64,000 bases of DNA from Lachnospiraceae bacterium (GCA_028693165.1 JAQUVX010000001.1:186001-250000), one strand, 5' to 3'. Shown: positions 24,486 to 33,916, numbered from the stretch's first letter. Translations and numbers: made by a program. Notes: generated by a model from the sequence alone, not told the origin.

Positions 24486-25388
24486 TCACAGGTCCTCCTC
24501 ATAGATTCCGGCTGCTTTTGCCAGCTTAAGTGTTCTCACAGCGCCTTCATAAAACGCGATATCGATCATCTTTCCATCAACCATGAATACGCCGATACCC
24601 TGCGCCTTTTTCTCATCAATCTCCCTTACGATCTTATCCGCAAAGATGATTTCTTTTTTTGTTGGTGTGAACACCTCATGAACAATCTCAATCTGTCTCG
24701 GATTGACCAGTGATTTTCCGTCGAAGCCCATCATTTTGATCATGCGGACTTCCTTTTCAAATGCTTCCATGTTGTCCAAATCAGTAAATACGGTATCCCA
24801 GCACTGAACCTTGGCCGCTCTCGCCGCGATAACCATCTGCTGCCTTGCTCCCTGTAGCTCAACTCCTGTTCCTGAGATCACAGTCTGAAGATCTCTGGTG
24901 TAATCACCGCCGCTGAGTGCGATACCGATCAGTCGGTCGGAGGAATTGCAGACCTCCAGTGCATTCATGACACCGCGGCAGGATTCCAGCGCCGCCATCA
25001 AAAGTGTAGAACCTTCCGGTCTGCCAAACTCACGCTCTGCGGCCAACACATGCTCTTCCACCACATGTACATCCTGTGCACTCTCGGTCTTTGCGATTCG
25101 GATGGTATCTGCTCCTCCCGCTACGCAGACACGGATGTCTTCCTTCCAATGCGGGGTATCCAGTCCGTTCATGCGAACAACACGCTCCACTCCGCGATAA
25201 TTGATTTCCTTCAGCGCATGGTACAGCGAGTACCGTGCACTGTCCTTCTGATTCTCGGCCACCGCATCCTCTAAATCCAGAATAATGGAATCGGTTCCAT
25301 AGATATAAGGATCTTTGATCAGTCCCGGCTTCTGACAGTTTAAGAACATCATCGAACGTCTCAATCGTTTCTTGTTGGGATGCATCAT
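24486..25388 (-). CDS. citE: Citrate lyase beta subunit (citryl-ACP oxaloacetate-lyase)
   Basis: 300 residues with the HpcH/HpaI-like fold: RRSMMFLNCQKPG, DSIILDLEDAVAENQKDSAR, VVRMNGLDTPHW, LMAALESCRGV and FDGKSLVNPRQIE. It cleaves citryl-ACP to oxaloacetate and acetyl-ACP with magnesium. ATG 25388 overlaps the citD stop (ATGA) with GGGGAGGT eight bases upstream; a second ATG follows immediately. Confidence 0.93.
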   Translation of the reverse strand: MMHPNKKRLRRSMMFLNCQKPGLIKDPYIYGTDSIILDLEDAVAENQKDSARYSLYHALKEINYRGVERVVRMNGLDTPHWKEDIRVCVAGGADTIRIAKTESAQDVHVVEEHVLAAEREFGRPEGSTLLMAALESCRGVMNALEVCNSSDRLIGIALSGGDYTRDLQTVISGTGVELQGARQQMVIAARAAKVQCWDTVFTDLDNMEAFEKEVRMIKMMGFDGKSLVNPRQIEIVHEVFTPTKKEIIFADKIVREIDEKKAQGIGVFMVDGKMIDIAFYEGAVRTLKLAKAAGIYEEDL

Positions 25389-25684
25389 TTGATTGCACCT
25401 CCCCACGGAAGCGTCTCTGTGATGTCATTGGAACGATAAACCGCACATTCCACACGCGCTTTTAATGTACAGTCAAGTGCCCCCTTGTCTACAACGACAA
25501 CCTTTGCATCTGTGACCTCCAGTCTCTCAAGAACATCTAACACTGTTTTCCGAATCTGTCTGCCAAATTGATGGATGACATTGCTCTCTACGATGAGCTC
25601 CAATGTTCCGCTGCCAGGCTCCACGGTCACCTGGGCATCGCTGGACTCTAACGTTCCGGCCACTGCCGATTTTTGAACTACCAT
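25385..25684 (-). CDS. citD: Citrate lyase acyl carrier protein (gamma subunit)
   Basis: 99 residues, typical of CitD. Ser14 in AGTLESSD is the predicted site for the phosphoribosyl-dephospho-CoA prosthetic group. First gene of citDEF. No citC ligase, citX or citG genes for making and loading this group are found in the window, so they must be elsewhere if the enzyme is active. The upstream gene is a LysR regulator on the same strand, 95 nt away. Confidence 0.92.
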   Translation of the reverse strand: MVVQKSAVAGTLESSDAQVTVEPGSGTLELIVESNVIHQFGRQIRKTVLDVLERLEVTDAKVVVVDKGALDCTLKARVECAVYRSNDITETLPWGGAIK

Positions 25685-25779
25685 GTATGTACCCTCCTGA
25701 ATGATTTGATAGCTTTAAATTATCACAATTCAGGAAAATGCTCCAATACTATTCTGTCAATAGAAAAATAGGCAAATGC

Positions 25780-26739
25780 TTATAATTCTTCTGTCTCACT
25801 GAAACGCTTCGCATATTCTGCACGGAAGGTTTCCTGATTCGAACGCACGGATTCAATCAGTACCTGTGCAAACCGCTTCACCGCATTGGACCGGTAGGAA
25901 TAGGGTGGGTACCCCAAGGCCAGCGACCGAAAACTTCCGCCGGGACCGATGGAATAATAATCCAGATCATAGTTCAGATCGACAAAGGTTTCCGGCAGCA
26001 CGGTGATCCCCATACCATTGGACGCCAGCTTTGCCACCATGGTAATGTTCTTAAAGGTAAAGGACCGTGACGGCTGAATCTGATACTGATCGAACAGTTC
26101 TCTGGTAAAGTCATAAAGACGATACGTGATATCATACATAAGGAACGGATATCCGGACAACTGCTTCGGGTCCACCCACGGGATGCATCCCGGATTCCTG
26201 TGGATTTCGGCATGAAACGGCATAGATTTCGGCACGGCCAAAAAAATCTCCTCCTCCAGAAAGGGTTCGCAGGGCAATGCCGGATTGCTCAGAGGCGGTA
26301 CCAGAATCGCCAGGTTGATTTCCCCCCGCTGCAGTTTGAATTCCATGTCCTTGGTGTGTCCTTCGACCACCCGGATCGAGATATTGGGATATTTCTGCGT
26401 AAATTCCGGCAGAAAGATCGGAAGCAGGATCGGCGCCCGCTGAGAAGACAGCGCCAGCGTGATAGACCCGGACATCATATCCGATAAATCCGCCAGATGA
26501 TTCTTCATATCCTGTTCCGCTTTGATCATCTGCCGCGCCGTATCAAGAAAGATTTCCCCTTCCTGCGTCAGCTTCAGCCCTTCCTTGGTCCTGAAAAAAA
26601 TAGGCTTCCCAAGGTAATCCTCATACTTCTTTAAAAATTGACTCAGCGTTGGCTGAGAAATATAAAACCGGCTTGCCACAACCGACATATTGCCCAGTTC
26701 TTCCAAGGCAAATAAGTAATGTATATTTTTAATATCCAT
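25780..26739 (-). CDS. LysR-type regulator of the citrate genes (predicted)
   Basis: 319 residues with a LysR helix-turn-helix (VVASRFYISQPTLSQFLKKYE) and an effector domain (LALSSQRAPILLPIFLPEF). It sits between citDEF (same strand, downstream) and the divergent CitMHS transporter gene, so control of both by citrate is likely. A 5-bp inverted repeat with 9-nt spacing at 26811-26829 is a possible binding site. Confidence 0.85.
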   Translation of the reverse strand: MDIKNIHYLFALEELGNMSVVASRFYISQPTLSQFLKKYEDYLGKPIFFRTKEGLKLTQEGEIFLDTARQMIKAEQDMKNHLADLSDMMSGSITLALSSQRAPILLPIFLPEFTQKYPNISIRVVEGHTKDMEFKLQRGEINLAILVPPLSNPALPCEPFLEEEIFLAVPKSMPFHAEIHRNPGCIPWVDPKQLSGYPFLMYDITYRLYDFTRELFDQYQIQPSRSFTFKNITMVAKLASNGMGITVLPETFVDLNYDLDYYSIGPGGSFRSLALGYPPYSYRSNAVKRFAQVLIESVRSNQETFRAEYAKRFSETEEL

Positions 26740-26810
26740 AGTAAGCTCCTTTCTTGTGAATATATCATTTTCGCTCTTATCATGTCAATGGCATCCATGT
26801 AATTCATATA

Positions 26811-26829
26811 AGTAAACAACAATATTACT
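26811..26829. promoter_or_regulatory. Candidate LysR binding site
   Basis: AGTAA-N9-TTACT, just upstream of the CitMHS promoter and between the two divergent genes. Size and position fit a LysR box; the sequence alone is weak. Confidence 0.35.
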
Positions 26830-26845
26830 ATTGGCTTTTAAATAT

Positions 26846-26874
26846 TGGACAAACTGCATGATTTACCATACAAT
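26846..26874 (+). promoter_or_regulatory. Promoter of the citrate transporter gene
   Basis: TGGACA (26846-26851), 17-nt spacer, TACAAT (26869-26874), 66 nt upstream of the start codon. Confidence 0.5.
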
Positions 26875-26940
26875 GACATCACAAACCTGGGGATGTGAAT
26901 ACAGCAATTATTAAATTTCTTGTTAATAGGGGGTATACTT

Positions 26941-28254
26941 ATGACATTATCTGCAGCAATCGGTTTTATCATGGTGTTGACTTTGGTTTTCTGTCTGATT
27001 TGGAAAAAACTGCTTCCACCCGTTGCCTTTATCATTCTGCCAATCATCGCAGCGCTGGCCGCAGGATTCGGTCTGACAGAGATCGGAGATTTTGCTTCAG
27101 ACGGCATCGCAAAGATGGTATCGACCGTATCCTTGTTCGTATTTTCCATCTCCTTCTTCTCTCTCATGAGTGACGTCGGAGTATTTGACGCAGTGGTCAA
27201 TGCCTTGACGAAAAAAGCCGGCACCAACGTAACCGCAATCATGCTGGCTACCGCAGCCATCGCTGTCATCGGTCATCTGGACGGTTCTGGCGCAACGACC
27301 TTCATCATCACGGCTTCCGCCATGTATCCGATCTTCAAAAAGATGAAACTGGACAAACGTGCCCTGATGCTGATCACCTGTCTGGCCATCGGCGTTATGA
27401 ACATCATGCCATGGGGCGGCCCTACACTTCGCGCTGCTACCGTACTTGGAATCGAAGCTACCGATCTGTGGCATCCACTGATTCCGGTTCAGCTGATCAT
27501 GCTGGCCATTACCTTTATCGTTGCCTTTCTGTTAAGCAAAGTAACGAAAAAAGGAGCCGCCGGTACTGCTGATGACAGCGCAGACCGTTCTGCAAATCAG
27601 GCACCGACAGCAGTGGAATCGGCAAAGGACGACAGCCCAAAATGGAAGCTGTACTTTAACTACATCCTGACGGTCGGCGTGGTTGCCGTCCTGGTTTCCG
27701 GCAAGCTTCCTTCCGCTTTTGTATTTATGATTGCGCTGGCCCTTGGCCTGACCGTCAACATTCCGAACTTGAAGCAACAGAGCGGAAAACTGAAGGAATA
27801 TGGTGTCGCAGCCATGAGCATGGTTGTAACCTTGTTCGCCGCCGGCGTCTTCACCGGTATCCTCGGCGGAACCGGTATGCTGGACAGCATGGCGGAAGCG
27901 ATCGTATCCATCATTCCGGCAGCACTTGGGCCGTATGCTCACATCATCATCGCTGTCCTGGCTGTACCGCTGATCATGTGCCTGGGAACCGATGCATTCT
28001 ATTTCGGGCTGCTTCCGGTTGTCATCAGCATCTGTTCCAAATTCGGAGTTGCTCCGGAGGCGGTTGCACGGGTTCTGATTGTTGCAGAAAATGTAGGTGT
28101 CATGATCAGCCCTATGACCCCGGCTGTTTTCCTCGGGCTTGGTATGCTGGATCTGGATATCGGAGACCACATCCGTTTTTCTCTCCCATGGATCTGGGGC
28201 TGCAGTATTACTGCGATCATCCTATCCGTTGTACTCGGAATCGTTCCGGTATAA
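26941..28254 (+). CDS. CitMHS-family citrate (metal-citrate) symporter
   Basis: 437 residues with about twelve membrane segments and the CitMHS motifs HLDGSGATTFIITASAMYP, NIMPWGGPTLRAA, GGTGMLDSMA and GTDAFYFGLLPV. Members import citrate complexed with magnesium or calcium together with protons. ATG 26941 has AGGGGG seven bases upstream; a TTG 21 bases before lacks one. A cytoplasmic hydrophilic loop lies near residues 195-230. Divergent from the LysR gene and functionally paired with citDEF. A strong terminator follows. Confidence 0.88.
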   Translation: MTLSAAIGFIMVLTLVFCLIWKKLLPPVAFIILPIIAALAAGFGLTEIGDFASDGIAKMVSTVSLFVFSISFFSLMSDVGVFDAVVNALTKKAGTNVTAIMLATAAIAVIGHLDGSGATTFIITASAMYPIFKKMKLDKRALMLITCLAIGVMNIMPWGGPTLRAATVLGIEATDLWHPLIPVQLIMLAITFIVAFLLSKVTKKGAAGTADDSADRSANQAPTAVESAKDDSPKWKLYFNYILTVGVVAVLVSGKLPSAFVFMIALALGLTVNIPNLKQQSGKLKEYGVAAMSMVVTLFAAGVFTGILGGTGMLDSMAEAIVSIIPAALGPYAHIIIAVLAVPLIMCLGTDAFYFGLLPVVISICSKFGVAPEAVARVLIVAENVGVMISPMTPAVFLGLGMLDLDIGDHIRFSLPWIWGCSITAIILSVVLGIVPV

Positions 28255-28304
28255 CACTCCAGGATAACAACATTTTCTATCACAACGTTTCATCCAGCAA
28301 AAGA

Positions 28305-28348
28305 AAGAGTGCGGCATATCAAATCACAAGCTGATATGCCGCACTCTT
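28305..28348 (+). terminator. Strong intrinsic terminator between CitMHS and bglA
   Basis: Perfect 16-bp stem AAGAGTGCGGCATATC / GATATGCCGCACTCTT, 12-nt loop, then CTTTTTCTT on the plus strand. It also separates the convergent bglA gene. Confidence 0.9.
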
Positions 28349-28367
28349 CTTTTTCTTATTTATTCTT

Positions 28368-29786
28368 CTAACACGAAAGATCTTCTCCGTTGGAAGCGAT
28401 CACCTTCTTATACCAGAAGAAGGAATCCTTGCGGTAACGATCCAGGGTCTTTAAATCAAACTCATCACGATCCACGTAGATAAAGCCATACCGCTTTACC
28501 ATCCCCTCATGAGTAGAGATCAGATCGATGGCTGACCATGGGCAGTAGCCCATCATCTCACAGCCGTCCGTGATCGCCAGACGAATCTGCTCGATATGCT
28601 TTTGCAGATACTCGATCCGGTATGGATCGTGAACCTTGCCGTCCTCGGTCAGCTTGTCGTATGCTCCAAGACCATTCTCCGTCACGATCATCGGCAGACG
28701 ATATCTGGAATACATCTCGCGGATGGTGGAACGGAAGCCCATCGGGTCGATCTCCCATCCAAAGTCGGACTGCGTCAGATTCGGGTTCGAGATGCCCTTA
28801 TAGAAACCGGCCTCTCCGCGTGCAGACTGCTGGTCAGCGGCCGGATCCAGCTTCTCGTGACCGTTGCTCGCCTCCACGGTGGCGGTGTTGTAATAGTTGA
28901 ATCCGATGAAATCCGGATGACCATTCTTTAAGGCTTCGGCGTCTCCCGGTGCGAATTCAGGCGTTGCATCATTCTCCTCTAAGTAAGCCCAGACAAGATT
29001 GTTGTACACGCCGTAAACGGCCATATCCAGGTAGAGCCAGTTGCGGATTGCATTGTAATTCTGTGCCGCCAGGGTATCCTCCGGCTTACAGCTTGCCGGA
29101 TAGACTAAGGCGATATTTGGAGCCGGGCCGATCTTCGCACCCGGAAGCATCTCGTGACACAGAGCCATGGCTTTGGCCTGAGCGACCAGCATATGATGGT
29201 TCTGCTGGTAGGTCTCTTTGATCACATTGGTACAGCCCTCCGGAATCATAATGGTTCCGATAATCGGGCCTACCAGGGTCAGCATGTTCTGCTCGTTGAT
29301 GGTCAGCCAGTATTTTACCCGGTCACCGAAGCTGGTAAACATCACCTTTGCAAAGTTCAAAAACCAGTCAACCGACTCCCGGTTCGACCAGGAACCTCTG
29401 CGATCCAGCGCTGCCGGCATATCGAAGTGGAACATCGTCACCAGCGGCTCGATCCCGTATTTTAAACATTCATTGATCACGTTGTTGTAATATTCGATGC
29501 CCTTGGGATTGACCGCCCCGGTTCCCTCCGGAATCAGGCGGGACCAGGAGACCGAAAAACGGTAGGTCTTAAATCCCATCTCTGCCATCAGGGTGATGTC
29601 CTCTTTATACCGGTGATACTGGTCTGCACATACCGTTAAATCCGAAGTTCCCTCCGGAACTTTTTTTACATCCTGACAGGACGGCCCTTTCCCATCTTCC
29701 AGGTTCGCACCCTCCACCTGATAGGCGGAGGTGCTTGCTCCCCAGAAAAAGTCTTTGGGAAATGGTTTTAATGTTTTGTGCTGCAT
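28368..29786 (-). CDS. bglA: 6-phospho-beta-glucosidase, GH1
   Basis: 472 residues, standard for GH1. N-terminal FPKDFFWGASTSAYQVEGA, acid/base glutamate in LTINEQN and nucleophile in VTENGLG; SYRF-like SVSWSRLIPEG block. It hydrolyses phosphorylated cellobiose or aryl-beta-glucosides delivered by the PTS genes upstream (celA, celB, celC order on the minus strand). AAGGAGG lies seven bases before the start. Confidence 0.93.
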   Translation of the reverse strand: MQHKTLKPFPKDFFWGASTSAYQVEGANLEDGKGPSCQDVKKVPEGTSDLTVCADQYHRYKEDITLMAEMGFKTYRFSVSWSRLIPEGTGAVNPKGIEYYNNVINECLKYGIEPLVTMFHFDMPAALDRRGSWSNRESVDWFLNFAKVMFTSFGDRVKYWLTINEQNMLTLVGPIIGTIMIPEGCTNVIKETYQQNHHMLVAQAKAMALCHEMLPGAKIGPAPNIALVYPASCKPEDTLAAQNYNAIRNWLYLDMAVYGVYNNLVWAYLEENDATPEFAPGDAEALKNGHPDFIGFNYYNTATVEASNGHEKLDPAADQQSARGEAGFYKGISNPNLTQSDFGWEIDPMGFRSTIREMYSRYRLPMIVTENGLGAYDKLTEDGKVHDPYRIEYLQKHIEQIRLAITDGCEMMGYCPWSAIDLISTHEGMVKRYGFIYVDRDEFDLKTLDRYRKDSFFWYKKVIASNGEDLSC

Positions 29787-29813
29787 GGTATTCCTCCTTA
29801 TAATGCGATGCGA

Positions 29814-30125
29814 TTAACCGTTGACTTTTCTGTAAAGTTCAATCATCTCTTCTGCCATGATTTTGAATACTTCTGCACTCATCATTTGATCTTCCGCATG
29901 GGTTAAAATCAATCCCATATGAAGATCCTCGCCTGCTGCTTCCTTCTGGATCAGATCGGTGTGAGGCAGGTGTCCCTGCTTCATCATCTCATCCCCTTCT
30001 TTGATCAGATTCTCGGCTTCCTCATACAGACCTTCTTTGGCCTTCTGTATTGCTCCAATATAATTTGATTTTGCGCCTCCGGCTGATGTGATCAGCTGAA
30101 AACAGATCAATTCCATTTCACCCAT
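29814..30125 (-). CDS. celC: PTS lactose/cellobiose family IIA component
   Basis: 103 residues, all-helical IIA of the Lac family. The phosphorylated histidine is His76 in LTHAEDQ. It passes phosphate from HPr to the IIB protein. GGAAG lies ten bases before ATG 30125; an internal ATG at codon 4 is also possible. Lies between celB and bglA in one operon. Confidence 0.92.
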   Translation of the reverse strand: MGEMELICFQLITSAGGAKSNYIGAIQKAKEGLYEEAENLIKEGDEMMKQGHLPHTDLIQKEAAGEDLHMGLILTHAEDQMMSAEVFKIMAEEMIELYRKVNG

Positions 30126-30165
30126 GCTTTTTTATCTTCCTTTCGATCAATTTCAAGTTTCTGAT

Positions 30166-31458
30166 TTACTGCTGTGCTTCTTCTTCCTGCTTCACATAGC
30201 GCTTGTCCGTCGCACGGATAAATGGCAGATATACGAAGAAGGAAAGTACCAGGATTACTACCTGAAGCAATGCGGTTCTCCATCCTCCTACCAGGAATCC
30301 TGAGATAATTGGCGGACAGGTCCACGGTACTACTACGCCGCCATACATCGGGCATAAGCCGGTGTAGATGGCAAAATACTCAATCACGCCTGACAGAATC
30401 GGCATAATCATAAACGGGATTGCCAGCATCGGGTTCAGCACGATTGGCGTACCGAACAGAACCGGCTCATTAACATTGAACAGAGACGGTGCGATGCCCA
30501 GCTTTCCAATCTCTTTTAACTGCTTTGACTTTGCGAGGCAGAACATGTACAATACCAGACCGATGGTAACGCCGGAACCGGTTACGGTCATGAACTGATC
30601 CAGGAACTGCTTGGTTACAATGTGACCGCCATTTGCAAGCGTCAGCGGCAGTCCGGAATCCAGGATTGCCTGGTTTGCTGCGGAGTTTGCCAGAAGCAGC
30701 GGGCCCATGATGCCATCGCCGATCAGTGTAGAGCCATGAATTCCAAAGAACCAGAAGAACGGAATGACAAAGCCCATTGCAACGACACCACCGAAGGAAT
30801 CCGTCAGTCCCTGTAACGGAAGCTGAAGTACCTTGTAGATCCACTCAATCGGTGTCACACCCAGAGTCAGCTTGAATACTGCATAAATAATGGTTGCGCC
30901 GGTAATGATGACAGCGCCCGGAATCAATGCGATAAATGCGTTTGCCACGCCATCCGGAACACCGGCCGGCATCTTGATCGTGATGTTCTTTTTCATGAAG
31001 ATGCTGTAGATCCAGCCTACTAAAAGGCCGCTGGCGATTGCTGCAATCATGCCCTGACCACCGGTCCAGGTTTTCATGATCACGCCGATGTTGCCGCCAT
31101 CCTGTCCAACTACGGAAGATGGCTGTAAGATCAGGTACACACTCAGGGCGATCACGCCGGCCGGAAGACCATTGTACCCTTCATTTTTCACATATGTATA
31201 GCCGATACCAATCGCTGCAATCAATGCAATAATGGAAAACGTACAATCGGTTGCCTGACCCAGCACAGAGGAAATTCCGGTAGCTGCCAACATGTCGGTA
31301 AATGGCTTGAACGGGAAGTTATTGAGCAGTAAAAACAGTGCACCGATCATCATCATCGGCATCGAGTAAAGCAAACCGTTCTTCAATGCCTGCATTGCCT
31401 TTGTATTTACAAAATCCATAATTTTCGGAATGACTTTATCATTAAAAAATTCTTTCAT
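30166..31458 (-). CDS. celB: PTS cellobiose/beta-glucoside IIC permease
   Basis: 430 residues with about ten membrane segments, of the PTS_EIIC lactose/cellobiose type (GLLYSMPMMMIGALFLL; FWFFGIHGSTL; FNVNEPVLFGTPIVLNP). It carries the sugar across the membrane during phosphorylation. GGAG before the ATG; 30 nt after celA. Confidence 0.93.
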   Translation of the reverse strand: MKEFFNDKVIPKIMDFVNTKAMQALKNGLLYSMPMMMIGALFLLLNNFPFKPFTDMLAATGISSVLGQATDCTFSIIALIAAIGIGYTYVKNEGYNGLPAGVIALSVYLILQPSSVVGQDGGNIGVIMKTWTGGQGMIAAIASGLLVGWIYSIFMKKNITIKMPAGVPDGVANAFIALIPGAVIITGATIIYAVFKLTLGVTPIEWIYKVLQLPLQGLTDSFGGVVAMGFVIPFFWFFGIHGSTLIGDGIMGPLLLANSAANQAILDSGLPLTLANGGHIVTKQFLDQFMTVTGSGVTIGLVLYMFCLAKSKQLKEIGKLGIAPSLFNVNEPVLFGTPIVLNPMLAIPFMIMPILSGVIEYFAIYTGLCPMYGGVVVPWTCPPIISGFLVGGWRTALLQVVILVLSFFVYLPFIRATDKRYVKQEEEAQQ

Positions 31459-31488
31459 TTTAAGACTCCTTTTATTATATTCTAGTAA

Positions 31489-31797
31489 CTACTTTCCTGC
31501 AAGCTTTGCTGCGAATTCCAGCACTTTTTCTCCGTTACACATACCATAATCCACCATTGGGATGACATCCAGCGGAACGTCATAGCCTTCACAGATCTTA
31601 GAGGCTTTTCCCTTTAAATATCCAACCTGCGGCCCTAACAGTGCGCAGTCGATTCCCTCAACACGCTCGTCCATCTCGTTCGCCGGGAATGCAGCAATAT
31701 CGACTTCCATGCCTTTTTTCGCTGCTGCTTCTTTCATCTTGGTCACCAGTAAGCTGGTAGACATACCCTGATTGCAAAACAATCTGATCGTTAACAT
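31489..31797 (-). CDS. celA: PTS cellobiose/beta-glucoside IIB component
   Basis: 102 residues. Phosphocysteine Cys8 lies in LFCNQGMSTSLL. It receives phosphate from the IIA protein and gives it to the sugar on IIC. ATG 31797 has GGAGG nine bases upstream and gives the family N-terminus, although the frame is open 35 codons further. First gene of celA-celB-celC-bglA. Confidence 0.92.
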   Translation of the reverse strand: MLTIRLFCNQGMSTSLLVTKMKEAAAKKGMEVDIAAFPANEMDERVEGIDCALLGPQVGYLKGKASKICEGYDVPLDVIPMVDYGMCNGEKVLEFAAKLAGK

Positions 31798-31855
31798 ACT
31801 CCCATACCTCCACTCTTTTTGTTGTTCCAGAATCGCGATTTCTTTAACTGTGCTC

Positions 31856-31884
31856 ATTGTACCAACGCTGCAAGGAAAACTCAA
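31856..31884 (-). promoter_or_regulatory. Promoter of the celABC-bglA operon
   Basis: Minus strand TTGAGT (31879-31884), 17-nt spacer, TACAAT (31856-31861). A 12-bp inverted repeat lies 10 bp upstream of the -35 box. Confidence 0.6.
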
Positions 31885-31894
31885 GAGCATAAAA

Positions 31895-31932
31895 TACCAC
31901 ATTCAATCTGGTAATTCAAATTGAATGTGGTA
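31895..31932 (-). promoter_or_regulatory. 12-bp inverted repeat between licR-like gene and celA: activator site and/or terminator
   Basis: TACCACATTCAA (31895-31906) and TTGAATGTGGTA (31921-31932) pair perfectly over a 14-nt loop. On the minus strand it is followed by TTTT, so it could end the regulator transcript. Its centre is about 64 bp upstream of the predicted celA start, which is where a LicR-type activator would bind. Confidence 0.6.
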
Positions 31933-31954
31933 ATATTTGGTTTCTCGTATGTAC

Positions 31955-33847
31955 TTACCGTTTCAGCAGCCTTGCAAACATGTGATATTTCGGATAGGCC
32001 AGAAGCTGTGCTACCGCATTGGCACTCAGTGCAAAGCGGGCGGTTGCCTCATAAAACTTCTGCCGCTCGGAATCTTCCCTGCGTCCGATGGAGGTCAGTA
32101 TGACCACCTGTACGGGCAGACGGTTCCAGGTAATCGGTTCATTTAAGACTGCCACATAAGCGAAGGACTCCTCGGATGCAATCCGGTTCGGATGCGGAAT
32201 CGCCACAAGATTGCCATAATCCATCTGCGCGCAGGCTTCCCGCTCCAGCACCTGCTCGTAAAAATCAGGATCCACCTTCTCCTGTGCCGCGATCACCTTA
32301 CAGATATACTCCAGAATATTTTCCCGGGTGTCCGGGTGAATGCCGGTCAGGAAACGCTGCGGTCCGTAATACCGCTGGATCATGTTCGTGCTGCTGCCGT
32401 TCTGCAGAATATCGCTCACCTTCTGGATATCCTCAATGCCCATCAGGACGCCCACCTCCACGATCGGCACGGACACTTCCTTGGAAATCGGGACTGTCGT
32501 GAAGATATAGTCAACCTTCGACACATCAAACGTCTCAAGCCCGATCAGATCGCATACATAGATGTGCTTGATATAGTCGCCAAATTCTCTCTCATATTTA
32601 TATTTCAACAATCTGGACGTACCCTTTCCGGTACTGCAGACGACCAGAATGTCATAGCGGTCTTTGGTCTTTTCCTTCTCCATCTCCAGCTCAAAGATCA
32701 GGGCAAAGTATCCGATCTCGTCCTCCGAGATCTCTTTTTGATAATGATTGCGCAGTACACTGCAAGTCACATAGGCCACCTGATAAGCCAGCGCGTATTT
32801 TTCCTTGATCTCAGAAAGCATCGGATTCCTAAGCGGAATGTCAAAACGCATGCGGACATCAAATGGAACCAGGTGCTGATTCAGCGTCATCCGCATCTCG
32901 AAGTTGCTGTAGAAATCCAGATGATATTCCTCGCTCGCCATCTTCAGCATGTCCAGCGCCAGCTTGTCCGTCTTTTCGTGAATGATAAAATTGGAGTCAT
33001 TCTCCACCACATTGCCGATCATCCGCTTTCCTGCCAGATACAAAAGCAGGTAATTCTCCTCGTCCGCCGTGCAGCGGATCTCGTCCTCATCCTGTATACT
33101 CAAGAGCAGTTCGTGAATAAATGCCTGCTCCTTGATTCCAATTTCCGGAAGATTCTCTTTCTTGAGCTTTAAGTAATTTCCGAATTTCATCCGTTTCCAC
33201 GCCACATAGACATAGTAGACAAAATTCTCAAACGAGAGCTCAGACAGATAGACATTGTACCGGGTCATCAGCGTCCGCACCTGCTCGGCCAGCTTTAAGA
33301 TCTCCTGCTGCTGGTTGCCCAGCTTCTGTTCCTCCAGACTGTCCCGCTTGACGAAATAATCACACATCAGCCTGCGAATGTCAAATTCATCCCCTTCGAC
33401 CCGCATTCCGTAATTCGGCCTGCGCTCGATGGACAGACGATAGCGCTTTAGCGTCGCCTCCACAAGTCTTAACGCATTTGTTAGCGTGGTCTTGGAAATA
33501 TACATAAACTCGCACAGATCCTCGGCCTTCACATACTCATTCCGCGTCACCAGGTAAGCCAGCAGATATTCCATCCGCTCTTTTCCACTGTCCGGTATGG
33601 GATTCTCCTGCTCTGTCTCCCGCCGATAGGCATCAAATTGCTCCTGATCCACCACCTTCAGCCGGTAGCCGAACCTGGCCTTGGACTCCACCTCGGCTCC
33701 GTGATGGCTCAGCAGATCATGCAGTTCATACAGTTTCAGTCGCACAGTTTTCTCGCTGACACCAAGCTGCGACGCCAGCTGTCCGGCCGTCCGGTATTCA
33801 TCCTGCAGCAGTAACGCTGATAATTCATTCATCCTTGCCCAAGCCAT
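31955..33847 (-). CDS. licR: LicR-type PTS-regulated transcriptional activator
   Basis: 630 residues: two N-terminal helix-turn-helix regions (about 1-80 and 90-170), PRD1 (about 190-295), PRD2 (about 300-405), an EIIB-like domain with phosphocysteine in VVCSTGKGTS, and an EIIA-like domain with phosphohistidine in AIPHPN. The multidomain order is that of LicR/MtlR activators, not of the short BglG antiterminators. Phosphorylation by HPr and the PTS proteins would tune its activity. It lies directly upstream of celABC-bglA, its likely target. GGGAGA before the ATG; a promoter at 33888-33916. Confidence 0.87.
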   Translation of the reverse strand: MAWARMNELSALLLQDEYRTAGQLASQLGVSEKTVRLKLYELHDLLSHHGAEVESKARFGYRLKVVDQEQFDAYRRETEQENPIPDSGKERMEYLLAYLVTRNEYVKAEDLCEFMYISKTTLTNALRLVEATLKRYRLSIERRPNYGMRVEGDEFDIRRLMCDYFVKRDSLEEQKLGNQQQEILKLAEQVRTLMTRYNVYLSELSFENFVYYVYVAWKRMKFGNYLKLKKENLPEIGIKEQAFIHELLLSIQDEDEIRCTADEENYLLLYLAGKRMIGNVVENDSNFIIHEKTDKLALDMLKMASEEYHLDFYSNFEMRMTLNQHLVPFDVRMRFDIPLRNPMLSEIKEKYALAYQVAYVTCSVLRNHYQKEISEDEIGYFALIFELEMEKEKTKDRYDILVVCSTGKGTSRLLKYKYEREFGDYIKHIYVCDLIGLETFDVSKVDYIFTTVPISKEVSVPIVEVGVLMGIEDIQKVSDILQNGSSTNMIQRYYGPQRFLTGIHPDTRENILEYICKVIAAQEKVDPDFYEQVLEREACAQMDYGNLVAIPHPNRIASEESFAYVAVLNEPITWNRLPVQVVILTSIGRREDSERQKFYEATARFALSANAVAQLLAYPKYHMFARLLKR

Positions 33848-33887
33848 ACTGTCTTTCTCCCATCACGTCAATCGTTACGATGAGTTT

Positions 33888-33916
33888 ATTATACGGCTGT
33901 TTTGCCTTTCCGTCAA
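33888..33916 (-). promoter_or_regulatory. Promoter of the licR-like gene
   Basis: Minus strand TTGACG (33911-33916), 17-nt spacer, TATAAT (33888-33893). The -35 box overlaps the treC stop codon. CGTCAATCG occurs both here (33911-33919) and at 33865-33873. Confidence 0.65.

Noticed and set aside
32192-33172. 326-codon plus-strand frame inside the LicR-type gene
   Set aside because: Shadow of a clear multidomain regulator; no start signal.
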